A program made the translations under genes and the position numbers. The notes under the pieces are model-generated. The model ran no database searches, was not told the origin of the DNA, and worked only from the letters and a program-made list of their open reading frames with translations. DNA of 64,000 nt, taken from NCBI GenBank assembly GCA_028823235.1, contig JAPKBW010000012.1:34156-98155 (forward strand). Direction: 5' to 3'. Position 1 is the first letter of the stretch. Each line of letters starts with the position of its first letter. Of the stretch, positions 1 to 7,637 are shown in pieces. Origin of the DNA: Longimicrobiales bacterium (lineage in GTDB: Bacteria; Gemmatimonadota; Gemmatimonadetes; Longimicrobiales; Gaopeijiaceae).

Positions 1-306
1 AGCCGGACCACCCTCAACGGGCTCCCGTTGAGTGAAGCCGTTGAAGACCCGTGCGTTCTCCCAGTCTGCCTCGTTCAGGATGCCATCGATCTCGATGTCC
101 TCCAGTTCCGCGGTGGAGTCAAGAATCGAGGGAAGGGCAGAGGAGACTCGGTCACCCGAGCGCCTCTGAGAAGGGTTCACCAACACCGTCGAAGCGAGGC
201 CGCTCGCACCCGGCTTCTCCTGCGCGGACAGGGGCGCCGAAATGATCAAGAGGCCGAGACATCCGGCAACGAATATGAGGTAACGATTAGTCACGAACGC
301 AAACAT
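1..306 (-). CDS. Exported CBM9/DUF5916-type protein, N-terminal part only
   Basis: The reverse strand opens with ATG at 306 and stays open to the window edge (102 codons seen; the rest lies outside). Residues 1-29 form a signal peptide: Asn-Arg, a hydrophobic core, then a Leu-Ser-Ala-Gln cleavage region. After a low-complexity linker, residues about 78-100 read IDGILNEADWENARVFNGF, the opening of a family 9 carbohydrate-binding-like domain. In DUF5916 proteins this domain precedes an outer-membrane beta-barrel-like region. The family is linked to the outer membrane, often in Bacteroidota and Gemmatimonadota, with unknown substrate. The assignment rests only on this N-terminal motif and the signal peptide; the barrel is not visible. 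Confidence 0.72.
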   Translation of the reverse strand, partial: MFAFVTNRYLIFVAGCLGLLIISAPLSAQEKPGASGLASTVLVNPSQRRSGDRVSSALPSILDSTAELEDIEIDGILNEADWENARVFNGFTQREPVEGGPA

Positions 307-366
307 GTGTTTAGCTGAGGGTTCGCATCAATAGTTCTCCCCGCGGCTCCCTGGAACTGCTTCAGG

Positions 367-3270
367 TTATCGCTGCGAGAGCCAACGCACAGCGGCCGCA
401 TGAAGCGGAATCGGAGCACTGATAAGACCTTCCAGATCGATCTGCTTCGCCATGTCGTGGACCTTTTCCAAGGATACACGATCCGTGTCAAAGATGTTGA
501 GCAGTGTCAGGACCACCTCATCGTCCAGCGCCTCCATTGAGATCACCCAGTTCATGACCGCGAGCGACTGAACGACCGCCTCGACTCCTGGGTAGGCGCC
601 CGCCGGGATCTCTCCGGGGACATAATACGGGTGTTCAACGAGCATTGCGGCAAGAACGTCGTCCTCAATCGAGAGCAGCCGCATGCTCCCGGTCGTCGTC
701 GCCTCGAGAACGGAAGAGGCTGGGAACCCGACCGAGATGATCGCCGCGTCGATTGCACCGTCTCGCAAGGCCGCAGAGGATTCCGCAAAGGAAAGAAAGC
801 GCGGTTCGATGTCATCGTAGGTCAGGTCGTGCGCCGACAGCACATGCCGCGCCAGCTGCTCTGTCCCACTCCCAGCCGCTCCGACAGACACACGCATCCC
901 GGCGAAGTCGGACACCGTCTGCGCCGACGACGAAGCCGGAACGATGATGTGTGTCATGTTCGCATAAAGAGGTGCGATCGCCCGAAGCCCCGAGATCGCC
1001 GTTGTGAAATCACCCTCACCCTTCTGTGCCTGATAGACCGTCGACGCGATCGCCATGGCGAGATCCATCTGACCTGACCCGAGCCGGTTCACGTTCTCCA
1101 CCGAACCGCCGCTCACCTCGGCGGTGAACTGGCGATCGGGATCAGCGATCGACAAGCGGCTCGCGATCGCGCCGCCCAGCGGATAATAGATTCCGCCGGT
1201 TCCGGCCGTGCCCAGCGACAGGAACTCCTGTGGACCACCTCCACGCGTGGGGGCAGCAGCGACCTCAGGGGCGGAACCGTCTCTGGTCGAGCCAGTGGGT
1301 GGGTTCAGCATAAAGAAGCTCGCAACTACGCCGGCAGAAAGAGCCCCTCCAACCCAGCGAGTCCACGTCGCTACCTGGCCTTTCTCCGTCCGAAAGAAGA
1401 CGAGCCCTACGCCGATGAGTCCAGCCACATCAGTCACGAAACCCGGATAGACGAGAAGGGTGGCTGCCATCACCGCGAGAGCTCGTTCCCAGACCAACAA
1501 ATGGGTCCGCGCGAACCCCACCCCTCCCGCTGCCAACGTGGTGACTCCGATCACAGCCGTCACGGTCGCAAGGAGGATACCAAGGAGCGAGCCGTCCAGG
1601 AGAAGCTCCGGCCCGTAGACGAACATGAAGGGCACGATGAACCCGGCGCCGGCGAGCATCGCTGCATAGAGTGCCGTCTTGATTGGTGGCGACCCTGCAA
1701 TTCCTGCCGCAGCAAAAGCTGCGAGCGAAACCGGGGGCGTCACGTTCGAGATGCAGCCGAAGTAGAAAATGAAGAGGTGCGCAGAGAGAAGGGGCACGCC
1801 GAGATCGACCAGCGCGGGCGCGCCGAGCGCGGCCAACACCACATATGCAGCAGTCGTGGGCAGTCCCATGCCTAGTACGACGGACCCGAGCGCGGTGAGA
1901 AGGAGTGCGGGGAAGAGTTGGCCGCCCGACAATGTGATGATGAGTTCGGACATTCTGAGTCCGATCCCCGTCAGCGAAGCCACACCCACAACGATCCCTG
2001 CAGCGGCACACGCAGCAGCCACCTGGACAGCGCCCCGCCCCGCCCGCTCCATGATCTCCTGCATCTGCGTCAGCGACGGACGGGTCGACGGCCTGACGGC
2101 AGCCATGATGAGCGCGGACGTGACACCCCAGAACGCGGCACGCATAGGTGAGCGCCCCATCCCGAGCAGCAGCACGATGATGATCAGGGGCAACAGCAGG
2201 TGGAGGCGATCCACGATCGACTCCGACGCATCATCCTCCGCAGGCTCGATACCCATGAGGCCAGCACGGAAGTGGATCGCTGCCAGAAGAGCCGTATAGT
2301 AGAGGATGGCCGGAATGATCGCGGCCGCTGCGACCTGCAGATACGGAATGTTCGTCCAGGTCGCGAGGATGAACGCCCCTGCACCCATCACAGGCGGCAT
2401 GAGCTGGCCGCCCGTGCTGGCCGCCGCCTCGATAGCACCCGCAAAGAACGGTCGGAAGCCCGCCCGCTTCATGAGCGGGATCGTAAACGTTCCGGTCGTC
2501 ACAACGTTGGCTACGGCACTCCCGGACAACGAACCCATGAAGGCGCTCGCGACCGCGGCCGTCTTGGCGGGCCCACCACGGGTCTTCCCTGCAATCCGGT
2601 TGGCCATGGCGATGAGCAATGCGCCACCACCAGCCGTCTCGAGTACCGCCCCGAAAAGAACGAAGAGGTACACAAAGTCTGCAGACACCTGGAGAGGAAT
2701 TCCCCAAATGCCCTCGGTAGAGAGGTACAGATGCTCGATCAGTCGGACTGCCCCATAGCCCTTGTGAGCCAAGAACCCCGGCAGGTGTGGCCCCGCGAAT
2801 GCGTAGCCGAGAGCAAGCAAACACACCGTGATGAGGCCCCAGCCGGTCGCCCGGCGCGCGAGCTCCAGCACGAGAAGAATCGCTATCGCACCCATCCACA
2901 GATCGGTGGACGTCGGACTCCCCGAGCGCCCAACAAGCTCCTGATTCTCGAGTGCCAGGTAGGCACAGACCATGATCGCCAGACCGACCAGCACCCAGCT
3001 CCATCCGAGCTGAAGTCGCTCGACGGTCGTCAGCGGCAGCTTACCCCCTGTCTCCGCATCCGGCCGGGTCTCTTCGGACCGGCCCCGCCTTATTTTTCGC
3101 TGCACGCCAACGCCGAGAAAGCCGAGCGTGGCCATCAGAGCGAGATGCACAGGGCGCTGGATCAGCGCCGTAAACGGCGAGAAGCCCGCCGCATACATAT
3201 GGAAGATTGCGGCTAATCCGGACGCACACGCGATTACTGCTGCGGTGATTTTTCCACGCTGATCATTCAC
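367..3270 (-). CDS. TRAP transporter, 4TM/12TM permease fused to a TAXI-type substrate-binding domain
   Basis: A single reading frame of about 967 codons carries all three TRAP components. The first ~640 residues are multi-membrane-spanning and match the fused small/large (QM) permease of TAXI-type TRAP systems, including GGxLMPPVMGAGAF and GMGLPTTAAY-like motifs. After one more membrane segment and a Pro/Gly/Ala linker (~640-665), the last ~300 residues form a TAXI solute-binding domain beginning EFLSLGTAGTGGIYYPLGG. TRAP systems import organic acids or amino acids using ion gradients; the substrate here is unknown. I chose GTG at 3270, just after the upstream stop at 3281 and with an AGGG ahead of it. 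A start at 3312 would overlap the upstream gene by 32 nt. The binding domain would be tethered in the periplasm. Confidence 0.9.
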   Translation of the reverse strand: MNDQRGKITAAVIACASGLAAIFHMYAAGFSPFTALIQRPVHLALMATLGFLGVGVQRKIRRGRSEETRPDAETGGKLPLTTVERLQLGWSWVLVGLAIMVCAYLALENQELVGRSGSPTSTDLWMGAIAILLVLELARRATGWGLITVCLLALGYAFAGPHLPGFLAHKGYGAVRLIEHLYLSTEGIWGIPLQVSADFVYLFVLFGAVLETAGGGALLIAMANRIAGKTRGGPAKTAAVASAFMGSLSGSAVANVVTTGTFTIPLMKRAGFRPFFAGAIEAAASTGGQLMPPVMGAGAFILATWTNIPYLQVAAAAIIPAILYYTALLAAIHFRAGLMGIEPAEDDASESIVDRLHLLLPLIIIVLLLGMGRSPMRAAFWGVTSALIMAAVRPSTRPSLTQMQEIMERAGRGAVQVAAACAAAGIVVGVASLTGIGLRMSELIITLSGGQLFPALLLTALGSVVLGMGLPTTAAYVVLAALGAPALVDLGVPLLSAHLFIFYFGCISNVTPPVSLAAFAAAGIAGSPPIKTALYAAMLAGAGFIVPFMFVYGPELLLDGSLLGILLATVTAVIGVTTLAAGGVGFARTHLLVWERALAVMAATLLVYPGFVTDVAGLIGVGLVFFRTEKGQVATWTRWVGGALSAGVVASFFMLNPPTGSTRDGSAPEVAAAPTRGGGPQEFLSLGTAGTGGIYYPLGGAIASRLSIADPDRQFTAEVSGGSVENVNRLGSGQMDLAMAIASTVYQAQKGEGDFTTAISGLRAIAPLYANMTHIIVPASSSAQTVSDFAGMRVSVGAAGSGTEQLARHVLSAHDLTYDDIEPRFLSFAESSAALRDGAIDAAIISVGFPASSVLEATTTGSMRLLSIEDDVLAAMLVEHPYYVPGEIPAGAYPGVEAVVQSLAVMNWVISMEALDDEVVLTLLNIFDTDRVSLEKVHDMAKQIDLEGLISAPIPLHAAAVRWLSQR

Positions 3271-3280
3271 GACGCCGACC

Positions 3281-4015
3281 CTATATGAAGTTTGCCATGA
3301 TCGCTGACACACCTACCAGCAACACAAGCAGTATCGTGGCGGCGCTCGCGAAGCTGCGTCGGCGATCGATGGCGTGAATGCCCTGAGCGATAACGAGCGA
3401 GGCCCATATCTGCGTGAGGTCGAGAAGTCGGAACAGGTTGCTGAAGTAGCCGTCCGGCAGGAAGGGGAGCAAGCTCCCAAGGTTGAGCGTCAGCTGCACA
3501 TCACCTTGGGAAATGCGTAGCGGAGTGACCACCAAGCCGAACAGAACGGCAATGAACCACGCATGAGATATCACCGCAAGGTACTGCTTATACGTGCCTT
3601 CATCGCCGAGGATAAACGCGAAGACCACTGTGTAGACACCCGCGAATACGAAGGACATGACCGCGGTCATGATCACCGAGGTGGCCGGAATCACGATGCG
3701 CATCAAGGTGAGTGCAGCCTGCGGCATCTCTGGCATCTCTCGCCCGGCGTCGAGGGCGGCCTGGCGCTGGGCCTCCAGGATGATGTCCACAGGTACCAGC
3801 GCCATGGACAGGCCAACTACGAACGCCCCGACCAGCAGGGCTCCGATCCACTTGGGCTCCTTGGCCAGCTGCTGCATGAGGTTGGCGGGGCTGACAAAAA
3901 CGGATGCCAGCCGAGCGGGCAGACTCGGAAGGGTTGATGCGGGAGCAGCGTCGGCCTCGGTAGCAGAATGGGATTCAACCCGACCACCTGTGGCGTCTTC
4001 GATTCTCTCATCCAT
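3281..4015 (-). CDS. Yip1-family integral membrane protein
   Basis: This 244-residue protein has a hydrophilic, Ala/Ser-rich N-terminus (~1-45), then LxxVFVSPANLMQQLAKEPKW and about five hydrophobic segments. That layout matches bacterial Yip1-domain (PF04893) proteins, whose function is poorly known. The start codon overlaps the stop of the upstream lipoprotein gene in a TAATG, so the two are probably translationally coupled. The stop lies 11 nt before the TRAP start, suggesting one transcription unit of lipoprotein, Yip1 and TRAP. The membrane location is clear; no enzymatic role can be read from the sequence. Confidence 0.75.
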   Translation of the reverse strand: MDERIEDATGGRVESHSATEADAAPASTLPSLPARLASVFVSPANLMQQLAKEPKWIGALLVGAFVVGLSMALVPVDIILEAQRQAALDAGREMPEMPQAALTLMRIVIPATSVIMTAVMSFVFAGVYTVVFAFILGDEGTYKQYLAVISHAWFIAVLFGLVVTPLRISQGDVQLTLNLGSLLPFLPDGYFSNLFRLLDLTQIWASLVIAQGIHAIDRRRSFASAATILLVLLVGVSAIMANFI

Positions 4016-4848
4016 TACATGCCCTCCAATCTCGTGTGCTGCGTGGAAACAACATCCATCGGAATCGCGGTTGGCATGATCGGCAGACTTAAGGTGCCTG
4101 ATCCGGTCGCTACTCGATGGTGCTCGAACATGATGGACTCGTTGTGATCCCAGAGGACATACCCGAGTACTTCGGCTTCGGACTCCTGGTGAATGTCCAT
4201 CCCTCCCATCTCAAGATCCTGCTCACTGGATGACGTGCCCGAGAAAGAGATTCTCAGGAGCGCACGCCCGGCGACTACGGTATCTCCCTCCACGACATAC
4301 GTGAGGACGGAAGTCTCGGAACGCATGCCGGGGCCATCCTCGCCCTCGAAAGAAACGGTATCGACCCAGCTGTCGCCCATCATCGCGCCTATGCCGGGAA
4401 GGCCTGGGAAAAACATGTAGGCCAGGCTCAGGCCGGAGACCATCTGTGACGCCTCATCCGTGACCGCCGGCCTCTCTCCGATACTCACGGTGTTGCCGGT
4501 CCGTCCCATCACGAACGTCAGGTCGCCTTGCACCCCACTCTCATCGAGCTGAATCGGCGCGCCCACCGGCTGGGTAATCGAGGCCTCTAGGTCCTGGAGA
4601 GACATCGTCACCCCCACGCCGTCCGGAACCGAAGAGAACCCCACCGCGTAGGTGGCAACTCCAGACTGGTTCACTTCCATGCTCTGTCCCATGATCGATA
4701 CGGAGACTGCCGTCGTGTCCCCGTGCTGGTATGTGAGCTTATTCGTGGCCTGACTTCCGTATGCCAGGGTGGGGGGACCCGGAGGGCCACCGCCGCAAGC
4801 GGCAAGAGAAAAGCAGAGCAGAAGAGCTGTAAAAATTCGGGTCTTCAT
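4015..4848 (-). CDS. Putative lipoprotein of unknown function
   Basis: ATG at 4848 starts a 277-residue protein with a lipoprotein signal: MKTR, a hydrophobic core, then a Leu-Ala-Ala-Cys lipobox at about residues 14-17 and a Gly/Pro-rich linker. The body is beta-strand-like and acidic, with no motif I recognise. Longer in-frame extensions to 5106 are rejected because they place unrelated sequence ahead of a good signal peptide. It is first in the unit with the Yip1-like and TRAP genes, but no direct functional link can be claimed. Confidence 0.72.
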   Translation of the reverse strand: MKTRIFTALLLCFSLAACGGGPPGPPTLAYGSQATNKLTYQHGDTTAVSVSIMGQSMEVNQSGVATYAVGFSSVPDGVGVTMSLQDLEASITQPVGAPIQLDESGVQGDLTFVMGRTGNTVSIGERPAVTDEASQMVSGLSLAYMFFPGLPGIGAMMGDSWVDTVSFEGEDGPGMRSETSVLTYVVEGDTVVAGRALLRISFSGTSSSEQDLEMGGMDIHQESEAEVLGYVLWDHNESIMFEHHRVATGSGTLSLPIMPTAIPMDVVSTQHTRLEGM

Positions 4849-4955
4849 CGATGATCTCCAGAGGGCAGCGCACAAGGATAGTGAAGACAGACGCCTTTCG
4901 CCGCTCGCCCCGCCCACACTCACCCTTGGCCCCAAATGGGACGACTGATATCCTG

Positions 4956-4983
4956 TTGCACTCCGTTTTAGGACCTGTACTAA
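4956..4983 (+). promoter_or_regulatory. Possible sigma70-type promoter
   Basis: TTGCAC at 4956-4961 and TACTAA at 4978-4983 are separated by 16 nt and lie about 40 nt upstream of the ATG at 5024. The match is reasonable for -35/-10 elements, but it is a visual call in the gap between two divergent genes. Confidence 0.3.
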
Positions 4984-5023
4984 GATACGGAGCGATAGTG
5001 ACATCCTTGGCAGCCAGGTTTTC

Positions 5024-5584
5024 ATGAGCTTACGTACGAATCCGGACAGAATTCTCGACAACATCGACCGTGCCCGTAATCGGGATGCGGAGAGCGCCGC
5101 TTTCAACGTCGAACGCCAGGCAGCGGGGCGGGAACTCGATTCCCAGATGCCCGACCTCGATGCGACGAATACGGAGCGAGCGAAGCGAATCTTCTCGATT
5201 CTCGAACGTGCCTACACGAAGGCAGCACAGAGAGCCGAGCTCGGCCGACTGGCCTCCCGCTTTCAGGCCGTCGGAGATATTCATCACCACCACGCCCGTG
5301 GCGACGTGAGTATCTCGATCCAGTATATGGATCACGAGCGCTATGACGACGTTGGAGTCTCCCCGTTCGAGATTCATCCGGTTGAAGTCACGGATGCCAA
5401 GAAGGAAACGAAGACCAGCCGGGCTGATGTGAACGCTCTCAAGGTTCTGAGAAAGGAACTCCGGGGTGGAATCTTGGCGGCCTACACCAAGCTCGAACCA
5501 CGAGTGAAGGACGCGATTCGCGAGCGTGCGGATATGGGCGCGATCCAGGTCCAAGTCATGGTGGACCTCCGGCCGGGCGAGTAG
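5024..5584 (+). CDS. Conserved-looking orphan protein with a four-histidine motif
   Basis: This is a 186-residue soluble protein without a signal peptide. The first ~70 residues are charged and predicted helical. The middle has a four-histidine cluster (DIHHHHARGD, ~85-94) and a beta-like stretch (VSISIQYMDHERY). The C-terminal ~50 residues are a charged helix ending in IQVQVMVDLRPGE. I do not recognise the family. The histidine cluster could bind metal, but nothing else supports that. It is transcribed away from the TRAP unit and followed by a 20-bp perfect palindrome. The even amino-acid composition and a plausible upstream promoter argue that it is a real gene. Confidence 0.62.
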   Translation: MSLRTNPDRILDNIDRARNRDAESAAFNVERQAAGRELDSQMPDLDATNTERAKRIFSILERAYTKAAQRAELGRLASRFQAVGDIHHHHARGDVSISIQYMDHERYDDVGVSPFEIHPVEVTDAKKETKTSRADVNALKVLRKELRGGILAAYTKLEPRVKDAIRERADMGAIQVQVMVDLRPGE

Positions 5585-5603
5585 TCACTAGGTAGCACCT
5601 GCT

Positions 5604-5623
5604 CGACGTTCTCGAGAACGTCG
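5604..5623. repeat. Perfect 20-bp palindrome
   Basis: CGACGTTCTCGAGAACGTCG is an uninterrupted self-complementary sequence beginning 20 nt after the stop of the orphan gene at 5024-5584. It could act as a transcript-end hairpin, but no U-tract follows, or as a dimeric protein-binding site. Confidence 0.6.
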
Positions 5624-5815
5624 GCACCGGGCACACTAGGAACCTCTCGCGGCGCCGTAGCGGCGGGTCCCGGCGCGGGCCGCGCTTGCCTGACGTCGGA
5701 CCTCTCTGATGTGTCAGCCTACCTGCTTGGAGCCGCCACCGGCTCCTGAGCGCGGGACAAAGGTGCCGTCCCAGACAGCCATCGCAGGGCCCAGCTCGGA
5801 TACCGATCGTCGTGC

Positions 5816-6371
5816 ATGGCTCGAACCTCACGCATCATGGGACAGTTACTCATCGACGACGCCGGGGTTAATCCCCATGACGTCGAGACCGCACTGTCAT
5901 CCGGCCGTCAGCCTGGCGAGCGCCTCGGCGACACGCTAGTCCGGATGGGGGTCACAACACGTGATGCTGTGGCTCGCGCCCTCGCGTGCCAGTTGGGGCT
6001 CGACTTCACGGCGGGACCGCTGGAGCCGACCGAGACTGCGCGGAAGGCAATCTTCCCGAGTCTCATTAAGGCCCACCATCTTGTTCGCCTCGATATCGAC
6101 AGCCGCCGGATACGGATTGCTCTCTTTGACCCGCTGAATGTCCGCGCCATCGATGACGTGCCGTTTCAGACGGGGTGTAGGGTCGAGTGCCTCGGAGGTC
6201 GCTCGCAGCGGCGTCGGCGTGTTGGAAGAACTCCTGGCCGATGACCGCATGGTCACAGCTGTCGTCAAGAAGGCCCACTATCAACGACGCTACTTGGCGA
6301 GCCTGCGGGAGACCCTTGTTGCTCTGGACTCCTTAGTCGGTGCGCTTGCCAAGCTTGCAGAAGGTGAATGA
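5816..6371 (+). pseudogene. Frameshifted N-terminal (MshEN) fragment of a GspE/PilB-type ATPase
   Basis: From ATG 5816 (or 5834, MGQLLIDDAG) the frame encodes an MshEN/type II secretion ATPase N-terminal domain. The landmarks are LLIDDAGVNPHDVETAL, LGDTLVRMGVTTRDAVARAL and RIALFDPLNVRAIDDV, the usual order for this family. Around 6195-6200 the frame breaks: the continuation EVARSGVGVLEELLADD is in the next frame, consistent with a one-base insertion, and ends at the TGA at 6369-6371. The walled nucleotide-binding core that should follow is absent. A matching C-terminal piece lies on the same strand at 9278-9685. I read the two as remnants of one gene. Confidence 0.7.
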
Positions 6372-6388
6372 CGCGAGGGCGGGGGCTC

Positions 6389-6502
6389 TCTAACAAGCGA
6401 TTGCTACTGTCACGGGTTACCTGAATGGCAGCGGGCCACTCGCCTTCAGCTCGCGCCCCTTGTTAGCAAGGTGGCCGTGCAGCAGAATCGCGAGACGTTA
6501 GA
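6389..6502 (+). repeat. attC-like imperfect palindrome
   Basis: TCTAAC (6389-6394) and GCGATT (6397-6402) on the left are exact complements of GTTAGA (6497-6502) and AATCGC (6486-6491) on the right. They are separated by short unpaired spacers, the R''-L''/L'-R' layout of integron attC sites. The right end reads GTTAGAC, matching GTTRRRY. The left end, CTCTAAC, misses RYYYAAC by one base. A second perfect pair, CTAACAAG (6390-6397) and CTTGTTAG (6459-6466), allows an alternative fold. There is no integrase gene in the window, so this may be an orphan site or coincidence. Confidence 0.35.
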
Positions 6503-6595
6503 CCGCAACGCGGATCGGTCCTTCGGGTCTCCGCTATGGTTCGTGAACTTCTCGTTATCAGACAGCTCTTTCCCGTCTTCACTCCTCGGGTATCG

Positions 6596-7624
6596 CTAAC
6601 GCCGCGCAGACAACAGCAGGGAGAAGCTACCTAGGTCGTAGCGCTCGATCTCGCCATCGACCTGCCCCGTCAGCCTGCCCTCCCGCAACGCTGTGACCGC
6701 CTCGCGTAACTCAACGAGTCGGGATGGATCAACCACAGGAGTATTGTGCGCCGGGAAGACTCTCGTAAGGCGCGGAACCAGGTCAGCGAGGCGACGGACC
6801 GATTGCTCGTACCGCTCAAGATCGGTCTCCGGCGCGAAGAGCCAGATCGGGCCTTCGTAGAACGAGTCTCCCGTCCATAGGTACCCGGCGTCGGTATCCA
6901 ACAGCGCGATGGCGTCTGGCGTATGGCCGGGGATGTGGAGGACTTCGACCGTACGCCCACCGAGATCCACCCTGTGCCCGTCGCGGCCGACTTCGCTGAT
7001 CGTCCAGGGTCGGGTGCGGTAACTGTCCTGACTGACTCCGGCGGGAAGTGGCCCGCACAAAGCTGCTGGCTCCAGCTCTTGTCGGACCTGCGCGTTAGCC
7101 AGCCCTTCCGCGCGGGCGCGAGTGAAATCGGTGTCCATCCCGAAGATCGTAGAGAACTCGGCATTCCCTCCGATGTGATCGAGGTGTGTGTGCGAGTTGA
7201 GCACGATGACGGGTAATTCCGTCAGCTGATCGACGACGTCCGAGATGGCAGCGATGCCCATCCCGGTGTCGAAGAGAAGCGCACGCTCGGTACCCAACAC
7301 CAGGTATGAGATGACCTCTTGCCACTGCTTCGGCTCGTAGATCGCCAGCACTCCCTCACCTGCTTCCCACACCTCGAACCAATCAGACTCCACCGGCACA
7401 CGGACCAAATCCGCGTAGGCCGCGCGGGGAAGGGCGGCACACCAATCCACCGAGATCGCCTCGTCGGAAGTCTCGCTCACCTCCTCAAGACTTGGCGGAC
7501 GCTCGCCCGCGCCAAGACACCCGCAAACGGCGAGGCAAATACCGAGCCCTGACCAGGCGCGAGTCGTGGGCCGGGCCACCGTTGGCGATAGCGGAGCTAG
7601 TCCGAGTCTTGATGTGCCAGACAT
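6596..7624 (-). CDS. Exported MBL-fold metallo-hydrolase
   Basis: This 342-residue protein has a hydrophobic N-terminal segment (~25-40) containing Cys residues in a lipobox-like position, so it is exported and possibly lipid-anchored. The metallo-beta-lactamase metal site is complete: SHTHLDHIGG (~142-151), GHTPD (~233), LWTGDSFYEG (~250) and PAHN (~292). Such enzymes hydrolyse beta-lactams, lactones, thioesters or other esters; the substrate cannot be told from sequence. It ends 13 nt after the amidohydrolase upstream and likely shares its transcript. Both genes sit reversed between two pieces of a secretion ATPase gene. Confidence 0.85.
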   Translation of the reverse strand: MSGTSRLGLAPLSPTVARPTTRAWSGLGICLAVCGCLGAGERPPSLEEVSETSDEAISVDWCAALPRAAYADLVRVPVESDWFEVWEAGEGVLAIYEPKQWQEVISYLVLGTERALLFDTGMGIAAISDVVDQLTELPVIVLNSHTHLDHIGGNAEFSTIFGMDTDFTRARAEGLANAQVRQELEPAALCGPLPAGVSQDSYRTRPWTISEVGRDGHRVDLGGRTVEVLHIPGHTPDAIALLDTDAGYLWTGDSFYEGPIWLFAPETDLERYEQSVRRLADLVPRLTRVFPAHNTPVVDPSRLVELREAVTALREGRLTGQVDGEIERYDLGSFSLLLSARR

Positions 7625-7637
7625 GATATCCCGGGGT

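Noticed and set aside
28..318. Plus-strand frame at the window start
   Set aside because: It is antisense to a minus-strand gene with a clear signal peptide and CBM9-like domain.
4849..5106. N-terminal extension of the lipoprotein at 4015-4848
   Set aside because: It precedes a good lipoprotein signal peptide, overlaps the divergent gene at 5024, and shows no family sequence.
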